Source: an uncultured Desulfobacterales bacterium
GTDB taxonomy: Bacteria; Desulfobacterota; Desulfobacteria; Desulfobacterales; JAHEIW01
Length of the DNA stretch: 41,949 nucleotides
Assembly: GCA_947259495.1 (NCBI GenBank)
Contig: CAMYLV010000015.1
Coordinates: 58,282 to 100,230 of the forward strand
Direction: 5' to 3'
The notes under the pieces are model-generated. The model ran no database searches. It saw only the letters and a list, made by a program, of their open reading frames with translations, and had not been told where the DNA came from. The position numbers and the translations under genes are program-made. This document shows, one piece after another, positions 1 to 9,369 of this stretch. Numbering within the stretch: position 1 is the stretch's first letter; each line of letters opens with the position of its first letter.

Positions 1-217
1 CCCTGCGTTTGTGGGCTTTGATCTCATTCTCGCGTTTGGCAGCACTTGATCTGTCGGGGTGCTCTTCAGAATAGACTAGTTTCCAGGGGCGGCGCGGCTT
101 GGTATAATTTACCCGGCCTTCGTTGTGGCGTTTTAACCGGTCTTCAAGGTTGTTGGTGGATCCAACATAGTATGTTTTATCTTTTGGGCTTTCAAGTATG
201 TAGACGTAGTAGGGCAT
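1..217 (-). CDS. GIY-YIG domain endonuclease-like protein, 3' end outside the window
   Basis: The minus strand is open from an ATG at 217 to the window edge, giving 72 residues of the N-terminal part. The start reads MPYYVYIL, followed by YYVGST at residues 16-21 and NLEDRLKRHN at 23-32. These are the GIY-YIG hallmarks: a YIL strand, a YVG strand and the conserved Arg of the following helix. A later KREN-EIK stretch matches the short UPF0213/YhbQ-like subfamily, which is about 80-100 residues long, so only a few codons are probably missing. Members are small single-domain nuclease-fold proteins whose cellular role is poorly defined. No good ribosome binding site precedes the ATG. It lies immediately downstream of the tRNA-Asp gene on the same strand. 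Confidence 0.75.
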   Translation of the reverse strand, partial: MPYYVYILESPKDKTYYVGSTNNLEDRLKRHNEGRVNYTKPRRPWKLVYSEEHPDRSSAAKRENEIKAHKRR

Positions 218-286
218 TGATCAGAGGCATGAAACGCCGGAGGAAATAAAAAAGGCCCGGTAGAAACCGCACCCTTCTTATTAAAA

Positions 287-365
287 TGGCGGGGACGAAG
301 GGACTCGAACCCTCGACCTCCGGCGTGACAGGCCGGCGTTCTAACCAGAACTGAACTACGCCCCC
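287..365 (-). tRNA. tRNA-Asp (anticodon GTC)
   Basis: The acceptor stem GGGGGCG pairs with CGTCCCC, one pair being G-U. The anticodon arm CCGGC-CTGTCAC-GCCGG gives anticodon GTC. The T arm GAGGG-TTCGAGT-CCCTT is intact, with G-U at its outer pair. Discriminator G and an encoded CCA (287-289) follow. It is the last intact gene of a minus-strand tRNA cluster. Confidence 0.95.
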
Positions 366-401
366 GTATATTTTTTAGTCATCCTCTCATCATCAAGAGG
401 A

Positions 402-479
402 TCGGGACGATGGAACTCGAACCGGCGACCTTCCCGCATGATATGCGGGACGTTCTAACCAGAACTGAACTACGCCCCC
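402..479 (-). pseudogene. Decayed tRNA-Asp copy with a palindromic anticodon arm (apparent anticodon ATC)
   Basis: The first 29 bases on the minus strand are identical to the 5' half of the neighbouring tRNA-Asp. The anticodon arm is replaced by a palindrome at 432-450 (TCCCGCAT-gat-ATGCGGGA). The loop still reads T33 then ATC, an Asp anticodon with a rare A34. The T stem (GCCGG against TCCAT) has two clear mismatches and two G-U pairs, the first acceptor pair is broken, and no CCA is encoded. I call it a pseudogene; a functional unusual tRNA is less likely. Confidence 0.65.
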
Positions 480-532
480 GTGTGTTTTATTTAACTGCGG
501 ATAGCTTTCGCCATACCACTCGTAAAAGTGAG

Positions 533-608
533 TGGTAGGCGGAACAGGGCTTGAACCTGTGACCCCCGGCTTGTAAGGCCGGTGCTCTCCCAACTGAGCT
601 ATCCGCCC
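533..608 (-). tRNA. tRNA-Val (anticodon TAC)
   Basis: Acceptor stem GGGCGGA pairs with TCCGCCT. Anticodon arm CCGGC-CTTACAA-GCCGG gives TAC. T arm ACAGG-TTCAAGC-CCTGT is intact, and CCA is encoded at 533-535. The 3' end lies in a perfect inverted repeat (514-521 with 530-537) that could form a hairpin just after the CCA. Confidence 0.95.
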
Positions 609-650
609 GTATTTATCTTCGATAACGTAACAAATCCGATAGACAATTTA

Positions 651-715
651 GGGCTTGAACCTGTGACCCTCCCGCCCGTTAGGCGGGATGCTTCTCCCAA
701 CTGAGCTATCCGCCC
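651..715 (-). pseudogene. Decayed, 3'-truncated tRNA-Val copy with a palindromic anticodon arm (apparent anticodon AAC)
   Basis: The 5' half matches the adjacent tRNA-Val except for one inserted A in the D-loop region. The anticodon arm is a palindrome at 670-688 (TCCCGCC-cgtta-GGCGGGA). Its loop reads CTAACGG, so the apparent anticodon is AAC, a Val box with A34. Similarity ends after the T loop: the distal T-stem strand is CCTAA instead of CCTGT, and no acceptor 3' strand is found. It is therefore unlikely to be functional. Confidence 0.65.
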
Positions 716-811
716 ATGCTTGTCAACCCATTGGCATAAATAAAACAGTATTTGTTAACAATTGCAACCGATACTGTCAAGGTTAATGTCAGATGGCCAC
801 ATAATTTCTAA

Positions 812-3208
812 TTAAATCAGGTTTTGCGGCTTTTCCGCCTCTTGGGGCGTGATTTCAAGCGGAATATCGACATTCCTGAAAAGCCGGTGGCCGTCATCAA
901 GGATCAGCGCATGGGTCAGCACTTCATCCATATGTTCCACGGGAATAATTTCGAGCTGCTTGGAAATGCTTTTGGGCACGTCCTTTAAATCTTTTTCATT
1001 TTCCTTTGGGATTAAAATCTTTTTGATGCCACCCCGATGTGCAGCAATGATTTTTTCTTTTAGACCACCAATCGGCAATACGCGGCCCCGCAGCGTAATT
1101 TCACCGGTCATGGCAATATCACGGTGCACCGGACGCTTGGCCAGAGCTGATACCAGCGATGTGCACATAGAAATACCCGCAGAAGGTCCGTCTTTGGGGA
1201 TAGCGCCTTCGGGGATATGGATGTGAATATCGTATTTCCGGTAAAATTTTTCATCGATCACTAAATTATGCGCCCGCGATCGAACGTAGCTCACTGCAGC
1301 CTGAGCGGATTCCTGCATGACATCGCCCAGCTTACCCGTAACCGTGAGTTTGCCTTTGCCGGGCATGATCAATGTTTCGATAAAGAGCAACTCACCGCCC
1401 ACCTGGGTCCAGGCCAATCCGGTGACCATCCCAATCTGATCCTTTTCTTCGACCTGTTCCTGTCTAAATCGGTAAGGGCCAAGGTATTTGGCAATCGATT
1501 TTTCAGAAACCTTGAATTCAGTTTTATCTTTGTTCTTAACCGCTTCTTTGGCCAATTTACGGCATATTGAAGCAATTTCGCGTTCAAGATTTCGCACACC
1601 GGCTTCGCGGGTATAGCGTCGAATAATCGCCAGGATTGCATTTTTGCTAAATATGACGTTTTTTTGCTCCAAACCGTTGAATTTAATCTGTTTGGGGACC
1701 AGAAAGCCCTTGGCAATATGATATTTTTCATATTCGGTGTACCCGGGCAGCCGAATAGTTTCCATCCGGTCCTGCAGCGGCAGAGGTATATCCGGCAGGG
1801 TGTTGGCCGTTGTGATAAAAAGGATATCCGAAAGATCGTAATCCATGTCCAGATAATGATCATTGAAACTGAAGTTTTGCTCGGGATCCAAAACTTCCAG
1901 CAAAGCCGCAGACGGATCTCCCCTGAAATCCATGCTCATTTTGTCGACTTCATCCAGACAGAAGACCGGATTGTTTACACCGGCTTTTTTCAATGATTGC
2001 AGTATCTTGCCCGGAAGAGCCCCAATATAGGTTCGCCGATGCCCCCGGATTTCAGCTTCATCTCTAACCCCCCCGAGTGATAAGCGCACGTATTTGCGAC
2101 CGGTCGCCCGGGCGATTGATTTGGCCAATGAGGTTTTACCGACGCCCGGCGGGCCGACAAAGCAAAGGATTGGACCCCGGATTTTCTTTACCAGTGCTTG
2201 AACAGCCAGATATTCTAAAATCCGCTCTTTCGGTTTCTCAAGGCCGTAATGATCTTCATCGAGAATTTCTTCGGCCTCATCAAGGTTGTCGCGCACGTCG
2301 ATTTTTTCGTACCAGGGCAGGCTGAGGATCCAATCGACATAGTTTCGCACAACTGTGGCTTCAGCCGACATGGGCGTCATCATCTTTAATTTTTTGAGCT
2401 CCGCCTGAACCTTTTCAGTGGCTTCTGCGGACATCTTTTTGTTCTTGATTTTTTCTTCAAGCTCTTTGATATCATCACCCGGATCGTCATCAGCACCCAT
2501 TTCCTTTTTGATCGCCCGCATCTGTTCGTTCAGATAGTAATTCTTTTGCGTCTGCTCCATTTGCTCTTTGACGCGGCTTTTAATGCGCTGGTCCATTCGG
2601 TAGACTTCAATTTCCATTTTAATCAGGCTTAAAAGCAGCGAAAGTCGATCGGTGGGGGAAACGGTTTCCAGCAGCTTTTGTTTGTCCTCTATTTTAAACG
2701 AAAAATGCGACGCTACCGTGTCGGCTAGCTGCGAGGAGTCGACAATGGCCGAAGCATTGGTGACCAGCTCTTTTGAAATGTTTTTATTGACGCTTGCGTA
2801 TTCCTCGAATTCTTTGATAACCGATCGAATAAGCGCCAATGCTTCCGCTTCATTAACGACGGGTTCGATAATTTTTTCAACCTCTACCTGGAAGAAGTCA
2901 TTTTCCATCGAGAAGCTCTCGATCCGAGCTCTGTATTTTCCTTCCACCAGTGCTTTAACCGTTCCATCCGGCAATCGCAGCAGTTGAAGTACTTTACCAA
3001 TCGTACCGACGCTATTAATATCTGTTTCGCCAGGGTTGTCCACATTGGCTCTTATCTGGGTCGACAGAAAAACAAGCTTGTCTTTGCTCATCGCATCCGC
3101 CAGCGCGTTGACCGATTTGGTTCGCCCGACGAAAAGCGGCGCCACCATATGGGGCAGGACAACGAGGTCTCTTAACGGTAAAAGGGGTAATAACATTTTG
3201 GTTTCCAT
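812..3208 (-). CDS. lon: ATP-dependent protease Lon (LonA type)
   Basis: Cytoplasmic AAA+ serine protease that degrades misfolded and regulatory proteins. From the ATG at 3208 it is 798 residues, close to the usual 780-810. The N-terminal substrate-binding domain starts [17 protein letters not shown] and is followed by a coiled-coil region. The Walker A motif GPPGVGKT is at about 352-359. The protease domain has catalytic Ser676 in KDGPSAG and Lys719 in GGLKEK, 43 residues apart as in E. coli Lon. I chose 3208 because AAGGAG (3211-3216 as its complement) lies at good spacing; an in-frame upstream ATG at 3247 would add 13 residues but has no clear ribosome binding site. It lies downstream of clpX on the same strand, separated by a hairpin repeat. 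The C-terminus ends in a short Pro/Glu/Gln tail after the domain. Confidence 0.97.
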   Translation of the reverse strand: METKMLLPLLPLRDLVVLPHMVAPLFVGRTKSVNALADAMSKDKLVFLSTQIRANVDNPGETDINSVGTIGKVLQLLRLPDGTVKALVEGKYRARIESFSMENDFFQVEVEKIIEPVVNEAEALALIRSVIKEFEEYASVNKNISKELVTNASAIVDSSQLADTVASHFSFKIEDKQKLLETVSPTDRLSLLLSLIKMEIEVYRMDQRIKSRVKEQMEQTQKNYYLNEQMRAIKKEMGADDDPGDDIKELEEKIKNKKMSAEATEKVQAELKKLKMMTPMSAEATVVRNYVDWILSLPWYEKIDVRDNLDEAEEILDEDHYGLEKPKERILEYLAVQALVKKIRGPILCFVGPPGVGKTSLAKSIARATGRKYVRLSLGGVRDEAEIRGHRRTYIGALPGKILQSLKKAGVNNPVFCLDEVDKMSMDFRGDPSAALLEVLDPEQNFSFNDHYLDMDYDLSDILFITTANTLPDIPLPLQDRMETIRLPGYTEYEKYHIAKGFLVPKQIKFNGLEQKNVIFSKNAILAIIRRYTREAGVRNLEREIASICRKLAKEAVKNKDKTEFKVSEKSIAKYLGPYRFRQEQVEEKDQIGMVTGLAWTQVGGELLFIETLIMPGKGKLTVTGKLGDVMQESAQAAVSYVRSRAHNLVIDEKFYRKYDIHIHIPEGAIPKDGPSAGISMCTSLVSALAKRPVHRDIAMTGEITLRGRVLPIGGLKEKIIAAHRGGIKKILIPKENEKDLKDVPKSISKQLEIIPVEHMDEVLTHALILDDGHRLFRNVDIPLEITPQEAEKPQNLI

Positions 3209-3305
3209 TGCTCCTTCGTCTTTAAAAAATTTGGGTATGTTAACCATGGGTATCCGTTCTTTGATTAAGTTAGAGTTTCAATACGATTCCTGTTTCTAAA
3301 TGAGA

Positions 3306-3470
3306 GATTTTATCCATGAGCCCCGCCGGTGGCGGGATTTCACGTCTTGATTTCTCACATCAAGGTGTTCAATAAGTCGCAAAACGGTTTCAGGCCGAGG
3401 CGTACTTGAAGTACGTTGAGGTCTGAAACCTGCGGGAATCCGCCTGAGGCGGACTCATGGTGAAAAGATC
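3306..3470. repeat. Dispersed hairpin element, copy 1 (between clpX and lon)
   Basis: This is a long imperfect inverted repeat. The outer arms are 3306-3327 and 3449-3470. Small GC palindromes sit at 3322-3338 and 3439-3453. An inner pair (3385-3396 with 3420-3432) surrounds a core GCGTACTTGAAGTACGT. It shares blocks with the copy at 13526-13793: ATGAGC near the start, CGGGATTTC, AAGGTG(T/C)TCAA and the GCGTAC core. Placed just after the clpX stop, it could act as a terminator or processing hairpin; that is inference. Confidence 0.7.
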
Positions 3471-3485
3471 CGTTCAGAATCAAAA

Positions 3486-4730
3486 TCAAGCTTGCTTCTT
3501 AGTCTGCTCATAGAGCAGGATGGGATCCTCCTTGTTAAAGACAACATCCTCACCGATGACGCATTCTTTCACATTTTCGATTGACGGAAGCTCATACATG
3601 ATATCCAGCATGCAGGATTCCATAATGGCCCGCAAGCCGCGCGCACCGGATTTGCGCTTCATCGCTTCTCGCGCAATGGCCGCCAGCGCACTGTCAGTAA
3701 GTCTCAGATTGACCCCTTCCATTTCGAATAGCATCTGAAATTGTTTGAGCAGGGCATTTTTGGGTTCCTTCAGAATGCGGATCAGTGCGTTCTCATTGAG
3801 CTCATCAAGAGTTGCAACCACCGGCAGCCGGCCCAGAAACTCGGGGATCAACCCGAATTTGATGAGATCTTCCGGCTGAATATCCATCAGAATCTCACCG
3901 ATCGTTCGCTCTGCCTCAAGATGGATCTTGGCGCCGAAACCCATTTGCTTGGATCCGAGACGGCGCTGAATAATCTGTTCCAGACCGTTGAACGTTCCCC
4001 CGCAGATAAACAGAATATTGGACGTGTCGACTTTAACAAAATCCTGTTGCGGATGTTTACGGCCGCCTTTGGGCGGCACGCTGGCCGTTGTTCCTTCAAT
4101 TATCTTCAGTAGCGCCTGCTGAACCCCCTCCCCTGAAACGTCACGGGTAATTGAAGGATTATCGGATTTACTGGCAATTTTATCAATTTCATCAATGTAG
4201 ACGATGCCGCGCTTGGCTTTGTCGACGTCGTAATCCGCATTCTGGAGCAGGGATAATATGATGTTTTCAACATCCTCCCCAACGTAGCCGGCTTCTGTCA
4301 AACTGGTGGCATCTGCTATGGTAAAAGGCACATTTAAAAATCTGGCAAGCGTTTGGGCCAGCAGCGTCTTACCGCAGCCCGTCGGACCGATCAGCATAAT
4401 GTTGCTTTTCTGAAGTTCCACATCCCCGGTGTTCAGCGTGGAGTCCAGACGCTTGTAATGGTTGTAAACTGCGACCGAAAGCACCTTTTTGGCCGACTCC
4501 TGTTCGATAACATAACCATCGAGCTTTTCCTTAATTTCTTTGGGCGCCAGGATGCGATCCGAATCCTTAGTATCTTTTTCGCTTTCTTCATCAATAATTT
4601 CACTGCAAAGCTGAATGCATTCGTCACAAATATATACCGCCGGACCGGCAATCAGCTTGCGAACTTCAGACTGGTTTTTCCCGCAAAAAGAACAGAACAG
4701 ATTGTCATTTTCATCCTTTTTCTTTGGCAT
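3486..4730 (-). CDS. clpX: ATP-dependent Clp protease ATP-binding subunit ClpX
   Basis: Hexameric AAA+ unfoldase that feeds substrates to ClpP. The 414 residues match the family length. An N-terminal C4 zinc-binding domain has Cys13, Cys16, Cys35 and Cys38. The Walker A motif GPTGCGKT is at 115-122, Walker B VYIDEIDK at about 182-189, and the sensor-2 region contains RKSGARGLR near 363. The pore and ClpP-docking region reads QMGFGAK, with Met at the usual Ile of the IGF tripeptide, a conservative change. The start codon lies inside the end of clpP (20-nt overlap), which implies translational coupling. Its AAAGAAAAAGG ribosome-binding region is inside the clpP coding sequence. Confidence 0.97.
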   Translation of the reverse strand: MPKKKDENDNLFCSFCGKNQSEVRKLIAGPAVYICDECIQLCSEIIDEESEKDTKDSDRILAPKEIKEKLDGYVIEQESAKKVLSVAVYNHYKRLDSTLNTGDVELQKSNIMLIGPTGCGKTLLAQTLARFLNVPFTIADATSLTEAGYVGEDVENIILSLLQNADYDVDKAKRGIVYIDEIDKIASKSDNPSITRDVSGEGVQQALLKIIEGTTASVPPKGGRKHPQQDFVKVDTSNILFICGGTFNGLEQIIQRRLGSKQMGFGAKIHLEAERTIGEILMDIQPEDLIKFGLIPEFLGRLPVVATLDELNENALIRILKEPKNALLKQFQMLFEMEGVNLRLTDSALAAIAREAMKRKSGARGLRAIMESCMLDIMYELPSIENVKECVIGEDVVFNKEDPILLYEQTKKQA

Positions 4731-5346
4731 CTTTGCTCTCCGAATCTTCTAGATTATCAAGGTCATCGCGATTGGCAATGACATGGTCAACAATTCCGTA
4801 TACCTTTGCTTCCGCTCCCGACATAAAAAAGTCTCGATCTGTATCTTTTTGAATATCCTCCATTTTTTTGCCGGTATGCTCCACCAGGATCTGATTCAGG
4901 CGGTCTTTCATTCGCAGGATCTCTTTGGCCTGAATTTCAATATCCGATGCCTGCCCCTGGAACCCACCCATGGGCTGATGGATTAAAATTCTTGAATTCG
5001 GCAACGAATACCGCTTGCCCCGGGTTCCGGCAGCAAGCAAAACTGCTCCCATACTGGCAGCCTGGCCGATGCAAACAGTGGTAATATCCGGTTTAATGTA
5101 CTGCATCGTATCATAGATCGCCAAGCCGGCTGTCACCAGGCCTCCGGGAGAATTCACATAAAAATTAATGTCTTTGTCCGGATCTTCAGACTCTAAAAAT
5201 AACAATTGGGCAATAATGAGATTGGCGATTTCATCGTTCATCGCCGTCCCGAGAAAAATAATGCGGTCTTTGAGAAGCCGTGAATATATATCATAAGCGC
5301 GCTCGCCCCGGCTGCTTTGCTCGATCACCATCGGTATCAGTGGCAC
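4711..5346 (-). CDS. clpP: ATP-dependent Clp protease proteolytic subunit ClpP
   Basis: Tetradecameric serine peptidase partner of ClpX. The 211 residues contain the catalytic triad Ser98 (GQAASMGA), His123 (RILIHQP) and Asp172 (DRDFF), at the expected spacing. The start is a GTG at 5346, preceded by AAGGAGA at good spacing. It begins 78 nt downstream of tig and overlaps clpX by 20 nt, so tig-clpP-clpX forms the classic operon. The C-terminus is acidic and lysine-rich, slightly longer than the E. coli mature form. Confidence 0.97.
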   Translation of the reverse strand: MPLIPMVIEQSSRGERAYDIYSRLLKDRIIFLGTAMNDEIANLIIAQLLFLESEDPDKDINFYVNSPGGLVTAGLAIYDTMQYIKPDITTVCIGQAASMGAVLLAAGTRGKRYSLPNSRILIHQPMGGFQGQASDIEIQAKEILRMKDRLNQILVEHTGKKMEDIQKDTDRDFFMSGAEAKVYGIVDHVIANRDDLDNLEDSESKDAKEKG

Positions 5347-5424
5347 CCGCTGTCTCCTTTTATAAGTAAGTCATGGGGTTTTATTTAAACCCGGTTTTAT
5401 TTCCCACTGCTTTTCTTGTGGCTT

Positions 5425-6750
5425 TTATTTTTTTGACTTGGTTTTTGTCGGCGCTTCAGGTTTTACGTCCTTGACGCTGCTACTCTCTATAATAAGTTTT
5501 ATCGCCTTTTTTTCAAGCAAGGTATGCTTGAAAAGCTCAAGCTTATCTTTATTTTGGTCATAGTATTGTTTAATACCTTCCAGGGGCTGGTTAAAGTTTT
5601 CTGACATCTCCTTGAGCCCGCTTTCCAGCTCCTGATCGTCAACGCTGAGTTTCTCCTGATCGATAATTTTACCCAAAAGGAGATGGCGCTTGACCTGACT
5701 TAGCGCTGTGTCGCGATATTTTTCAGCAATTGTTTCCTTTGAAAGACCCATTTCCTCCAGGGTAGTATTGCGGTAGGCAAATGAGCGCTCTGCCTCTTCG
5801 ATAATTCCCTGAAGTTCCATCTCGACCATGGTATCCGGAACTTCAAATGTTGTTCTGGCAATCAATTCTTTGAAAATTTGCTCGTTGAGCTCCTGCTCGG
5901 TGCGTTTTTCATAGCCTTGCTTGATATTATCCAGAATCACTTTTTTCAGCTCGTCCAGGGTTTTATAGGGCCCGGCCTTTTTGGCCATCGCATCATTAAT
6001 CGGCGGTAAAATCTCCTGTCGGATTTCGTTTAACACCACCTCGAAGGTGATTTCCCGGCCGGCCAGATTTTCATTGGAAAAATCCTTGTCAAATTTTGTG
6101 GTAAACGATTTGGTGTCCCCCGGCTTCATGCCGGTGATCTGATTGTCGAAATCATCAGAGACGACCGCTTTTCCGATTTGCAGGCTGAAATTTTCGCTTT
6201 TGGCAAATTCGGGAACCGGCGCCCCATCCTGCAAACCTTCAAGATCGATCATAACGAAATCGTCTGTTTGGACCGGCCGGTCTTCAGAAATCTTTTCATG
6301 CCGGGCCATACCCTTTTGTAGCGCTTTCAACTGAACATCCACCTCGTCGTCGCCGGGCGCATACAGGGTTCGTTTCAGGTCCAGCCCGTGAAAATCGATA
6401 TCGTCGATTTCCGGCGTGACTTCAACGGTAGCTTCATATTTATAGGCGCTGTCGGCAGCCAGTGCAGGCGGATCCAGCTCGGGGTTTCCCACGATTTTCA
6501 GTTCGGTCTGTTTGATGGCATCGATGAATGAATTTTGAATCAAGCGGGAAGATACATCGGCATGCACATCCTTTTTAAACATACGTTCCAAAACGGTCCG
6601 TGGGACTTTCCCCGGTCGAAAGCCCTTCACCTTGGCGCTTTTCTTCAGCTGGTTATAAGCTTTTTCCAGTTCCTGGACAACCTCCTCCCGCGGTATTTCT
6701 ATATGAAGCGTTTTTTTTACGCTGCTAACATCCTCAACTTTAAATGCCAT
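5425..6750 (-). CDS. tig: Trigger factor, ribosome-associated chaperone
   Basis: Binds the ribosome exit tunnel and shields nascent chains. The 441 residues fit the usual 430-450. The ribosome-binding N-domain carries the signature GFRPGKVP at 43-50. An FKBP-like peptidyl-prolyl isomerase domain occupies roughly 150-245 (DFVMIDLEG, FSLQIGK, GREITFEV). The rest is the helical SurA-like chaperone domain. The C-terminus is a short lysine-rich tail. It is the first gene of the tig-clpP-clpX operon and lies 80-odd bases downstream of tRNA-Leu on the same strand. The ribosome binding site before its ATG is weak. Confidence 0.96.
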   Translation of the reverse strand: MAFKVEDVSSVKKTLHIEIPREEVVQELEKAYNQLKKSAKVKGFRPGKVPRTVLERMFKKDVHADVSSRLIQNSFIDAIKQTELKIVGNPELDPPALAADSAYKYEATVEVTPEIDDIDFHGLDLKRTLYAPGDDEVDVQLKALQKGMARHEKISEDRPVQTDDFVMIDLEGLQDGAPVPEFAKSENFSLQIGKAVVSDDFDNQITGMKPGDTKSFTTKFDKDFSNENLAGREITFEVVLNEIRQEILPPINDAMAKKAGPYKTLDELKKVILDNIKQGYEKRTEQELNEQIFKELIARTTFEVPDTMVEMELQGIIEEAERSFAYRNTTLEEMGLSKETIAEKYRDTALSQVKRHLLLGKIIDQEKLSVDDQELESGLKEMSENFNQPLEGIKQYYDQNKDKLELFKHTLLEKKAIKLIIESSSVKDVKPEAPTKTKSKK

Positions 6751-6833
6751 CGTGTTTCCAATTCAGTAAAATTTAAGCGCCTTAAACTGACCCGGGGTCA
6801 ATTCGCCTGAAGGCACTTTGTTGACTGCATAAG

Positions 6834-6920
6834 TGGTGCGAGAGGGGAGACTTGAACTCCCACTCTGTCTCCAGAGCTGGATCCTAAGTCCAGTGCGTCT
6901 ACCAATTCCGCCACTCTCGC
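6834..6920 (-). tRNA. tRNA-Leu (anticodon TAG)
   Basis: An 87-nt class II tRNA. Acceptor stem GCGAGAG pairs with CTCTCGC. Anticodon arm CTGGA-CTTAGGA-TCCAG gives TAG. It has a long variable arm, an intact T arm, and CCA at 6834-6836. It precedes tig on the same strand. Confidence 0.96.
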
Positions 6921-7215
6921 ATTTGTAATAATAAGGGAAATCCGGGCAAGAGATTTGGGCAGACCAACTTGGCAGGATGGAAAAGTCGCTGAAAAATCAT
7001 GCGATTTTAATGCGACAGCTCAGTCCCCAAATCCTTTAAATTCCAGTATAAAAGACAATACTGATAATGTCAATCGAATCAGATGTCAAGATAAATATAG
7101 CCAAAACGCATCTGATGGAGTTGAAAAAAAGAATGGATTTATGTATAAAAATAAGATGTTTTCATTGATAGCGCAAATTCCAAATTCTAACATTTGCCAC
7201 CACCCAAAACCGCAC

Positions 7216-7974
7216 ATGCCCCCGGTAAAAAAGAAGTTTGTGCGCGTGCCATTTATAACGGTAATATTCGTCAGTCTGCTGATTTGCGCCTGGATCCCGG
7301 ACGCATATGCAAAAAAGAGGCTTTTTGAGGCGGATCTGCCGGTGGTCGCGATAGACCCGGGGCATGGTGGCAAAGACACCGGAGCGAAAGGTCAGAATGG
7401 TGTGTTGGAAAAATCCGTTACACTCAACCTGGCGCGCATGATTGCAAAACAGCTGGATGCCGATTACCGGGTGGTTTTGACCCGCAATGACGATTACGGG
7501 CTTGACAATTCAAGCCGCACAGCGGCGGCCAATCATGCCAAGGCCGATATTTTCATCAGCCTGCACACCGGCAGCAGCTTTATCCATGATATCAATAGAT
7601 CTTCCGTATATTTTTATCTGCCATTTCAGGGATCTGCTTTGACGACTGAATCTATAATACAGCAATCCCCGGCCGTTGATCAGTCGGCTGTCCGCTGGAA
7701 TATGATTCAGACCAAATACCGGGCAGCCAGCGAAAAATTGGCGAATCAAATGCAATCCCGGTTGACGGCGATCTGGCAGCCGCCGGACGTGGTCGTTCAG
7801 GGAATCCCCATGCTGGTTCTTGAAGGCGCTGATATGCCGGCAGTGGCAATAGAAATAGGGAATCTGGCCAATGCGAGCGCAGAAAAAGAACTGGCTGATC
7901 CCCGCTTTCTGTCGGACATTGCCAGGGTGATTGCCGCATCGATTGCGGCCTTTTTGGCAGAAAAACCGAAGTAG
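7216..7974 (+). CDS. N-acetylmuramoyl-L-alanine amidase (Amidase_3 family), exported
   Basis: Zinc amidase that cleaves the amide bond between MurNAc and the stem peptide in peptidoglycan. From the ATG at 7216 it is 252 residues with a typical signal peptide: KKK, a hydrophobic core, then DAYA near residue 32. Zinc and catalytic residues are visible: His50 in DPGHGGKDTGA, Glu65 in GVLEKS, His117 in ISLHTG and Glu213 in AIEIGNL. The frame is open back to 6955 with in-frame ATGs at 7141 and 7156, but those would place the hydrophobic segment unusually far from the N-terminus. None of the candidate starts has a strong ribosome binding site. No SPOR, LysM or AMIN domain is present, so it resembles a minimal CwlM/AmiC-type catalytic unit. 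Confidence 0.88.
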   Translation: MPPVKKKFVRVPFITVIFVSLLICAWIPDAYAKKRLFEADLPVVAIDPGHGGKDTGAKGQNGVLEKSVTLNLARMIAKQLDADYRVVLTRNDDYGLDNSSRTAAANHAKADIFISLHTGSSFIHDINRSSVYFYLPFQGSALTTESIIQQSPAVDQSAVRWNMIQTKYRAASEKLANQMQSRLTAIWQPPDVVVQGIPMLVLEGADMPAVAIEIGNLANASAEKELADPRFLSDIARVIAASIAAFLAEKPK

Positions 7975-8023
7975 GCCTTGCAAATCGCTTGTTGTCGTTT
8001 GACTATCGAATATTAAAAAAACG

Positions 8024-8182
8024 GTTATGCAGAAAGCCCAGGTCAGTATCTTTCAACCACGAAGGCCACGAAGGACCCGAAGATGGGGTGACAATTTATT
8101 CATCCTGCCTTTGTGATCTTCGTGATCTTCGTGGTGAGATCGCTATCGGACGTAAACGACTGGAACTTTCCAGATAACCACG
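8024..8182 (+). repeat. About 160-bp dispersed direct repeat, copy 1
   Basis: It starts GTTATGCAGAAAGCCCA and runs to AACCACG. It is nearly identical to 11913-12071 in the same orientation. Inside, ACCACGAAGGCCACGAAGG is the inverted counterpart of the CTTCGTGATCTTCGTGG segment, so the unit can fold. Copy 1 lies between the amidase gene and tRNA-Pro. Confidence 0.85.
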
Positions 8183-8203
8183 TTAAATTTTATTGGTTCC
8201 GCC

Positions 8204-8232
8204 TTGAACGGATTCGGTCCTTGTACTATAAT
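8204..8232 (+). promoter_or_regulatory. Sigma-70 type promoter for tRNA-Pro
   Basis: TTGAAC (8204-8209), a 17-bp spacer, then a perfect TATAAT (8227-8232). The predicted transcript start is near 8239, about 35 bases before the tRNA. Confidence 0.75.
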
Positions 8233-8273
8233 CTAGATTTTAGTACCTGGCGGAATATACAAAAAGGTATTAT

Positions 8274-8350
8274 CGGGGCGTGGCGCAGCCTGGTAGCGCG
8301 CCTGCTTTGGGAGCAGGAAGTCCCCAGTTCAAATCTGGGCGCCCCGACCA
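8274..8350 (+). tRNA. tRNA-Pro (anticodon TGG)
   Basis: Acceptor stem CGGGGCG pairs with CGCCCCG. Anticodon arm CCTGC-TTTGGGA-GCAGG gives TGG. T loop TTCAAAT is present, and CCA is encoded at 8348-8350. It has its own promoter and terminator, so it is a monocistronic unit. Confidence 0.96.
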
Positions 8351-8358
8351 ATAATTTC

Positions 8359-8392
8359 AAGCACTTAGAGCCTTTTTAAAAGTGCTTTTTTT
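8359..8392 (+). terminator. Rho-independent terminator of tRNA-Pro
   Basis: An 8-bp stem AAGCACTT (8359-8366) with AAGTGCTT (8380-8387) is followed by a run of T. It lies 9 bases after the CCA. Confidence 0.8.
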
Positions 8393-8622
8393 GTGGATTT
8401 TGGCTTTCCGGTACCTTGTAGGTATTCACTATGGGATTTTTAGAATTCAAAATTTCATCAGATTCGATACATATGACAAATTTATATTGACCTTTGACGA
8501 TTTCCAGTATAATTTTGCAGTCTCCATAATAAGAGATTCATTTAAAATCACTACAATTACAGCCTTATAGCGAAAAAGATCCTTGTAATATAATTTCAAC
8601 TGTTAAATCAAGGGGGGGCGGT

Positions 8623-9369
8623 ATGAAGAAAATTATGGTGATTGTTTTCTTATTTCTCTTAAGTCTTTTATCAGCTCATGCGACTCCCATAGGAATTGGA
8701 GATTTTTCAGACAGCCAAACGATTATTGATTTCAATGGCATTCCTGCCGGGGAGGCTATTACCAATCAATTTGAAAAAGAATTTGGCGTTACTTTTTTGC
8801 TTTCTGGTTCTCTTGACCCACCTCTTTTTGATGACGAAGGAAAACCATTTCCAATCTTCTTTGGAGATCCAACCCCCGGAACGACAATTAACGGTACGAT
8901 GTCAGCTGCAAATTTCAATAATTCGCAAATAGATCCAATAGAAGGTAATCCAATAAATGCTGAATTTACCAGTTTGCAAAATAGAGTGGGAATGTTCTTT
9001 GGCACCGCTAATAGTCTCGACACTGAAGTTCAGATTCAGGCTTTTAGAGGCGAACGTCTTTTAGAGACACAAACATTTTTGAGTTTAGCCGGCAACAGCC
9101 TGCCAGGAGGGAATTTGGCGACTGTGTTCGGGGGTATTTTCCTCGAAAGTGGATTTGATAGGATTGAGTTTAGCAGCAAGGGTTTTGGTACTTTTCAAGT
9201 CGATAATTTTCAATTTGAAAGGTCAGAAGATCGTGCCCCAGGCCCCGGTCCCATACCTGAACCCGCCACGATCTTATTGCTAGGCTCTGGTCTTTTGGGC
9301 TTAGCAGGATTTGGACGGAAGAAGTTTTCAAGAAGGAATTCGGACAGAGCGCTTAAGCTGATTGAGTAA
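8623..9369 (+). CDS. PEP-CTERM sorting domain-containing exported protein
   Basis: The 248-residue protein has an N-terminal signal peptide (MKKIMVIVFLFLLSLLSAHA) and a C-terminal sorting signal: PEPATILLLGSGLLGLAGF followed by GRKKFSRR. This is the PEP-CTERM pattern recognised by exosortase (XrtA/EpsH) in bacteria that make extracellular polysaccharide. The body is a beta-rich domain with FNGIPAG, FGVTF and FDRIEFSSKGFGTFQVDNFQF, typical of PEP-CTERM proteins of unknown binding specificity. The ribosome binding site AAGGGGGGG lies just before the ATG. A TATAAT-like hexamer sits at 8589-8594 without a convincing -35. No exosortase is in the window, but an XrtA-type ATPase is encoded at 38386-39987. 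Confidence 0.9.
   Translation: MKKIMVIVFLFLLSLLSAHATPIGIGDFSDSQTIIDFNGIPAGEAITNQFEKEFGVTFLLSGSLDPPLFDDEGKPFPIFFGDPTPGTTINGTMSAANFNNSQIDPIEGNPINAEFTSLQNRVGMFFGTANSLDTEVQIQAFRGERLLETQTFLSLAGNSLPGGNLATVFGGIFLESGFDRIEFSSKGFGTFQVDNFQFERSEDRAPGPGPIPEPATILLLGSGLLGLAGFGRKKFSRRNSDRALKLIE

Noticed and set aside
393-593. 66-residue minus-strand ORF in the tRNA cluster
   Set aside because: It reads through the pseudo-tRNA and tRNA-Val sequences; the RNA genes explain the DNA.
752-780. TTGACA with TAACAA on the minus strand upstream of the tRNA cluster
   Set aside because: The -35 is perfect, but the -10 matches only 3 of 6 positions, so I did not annotate it.
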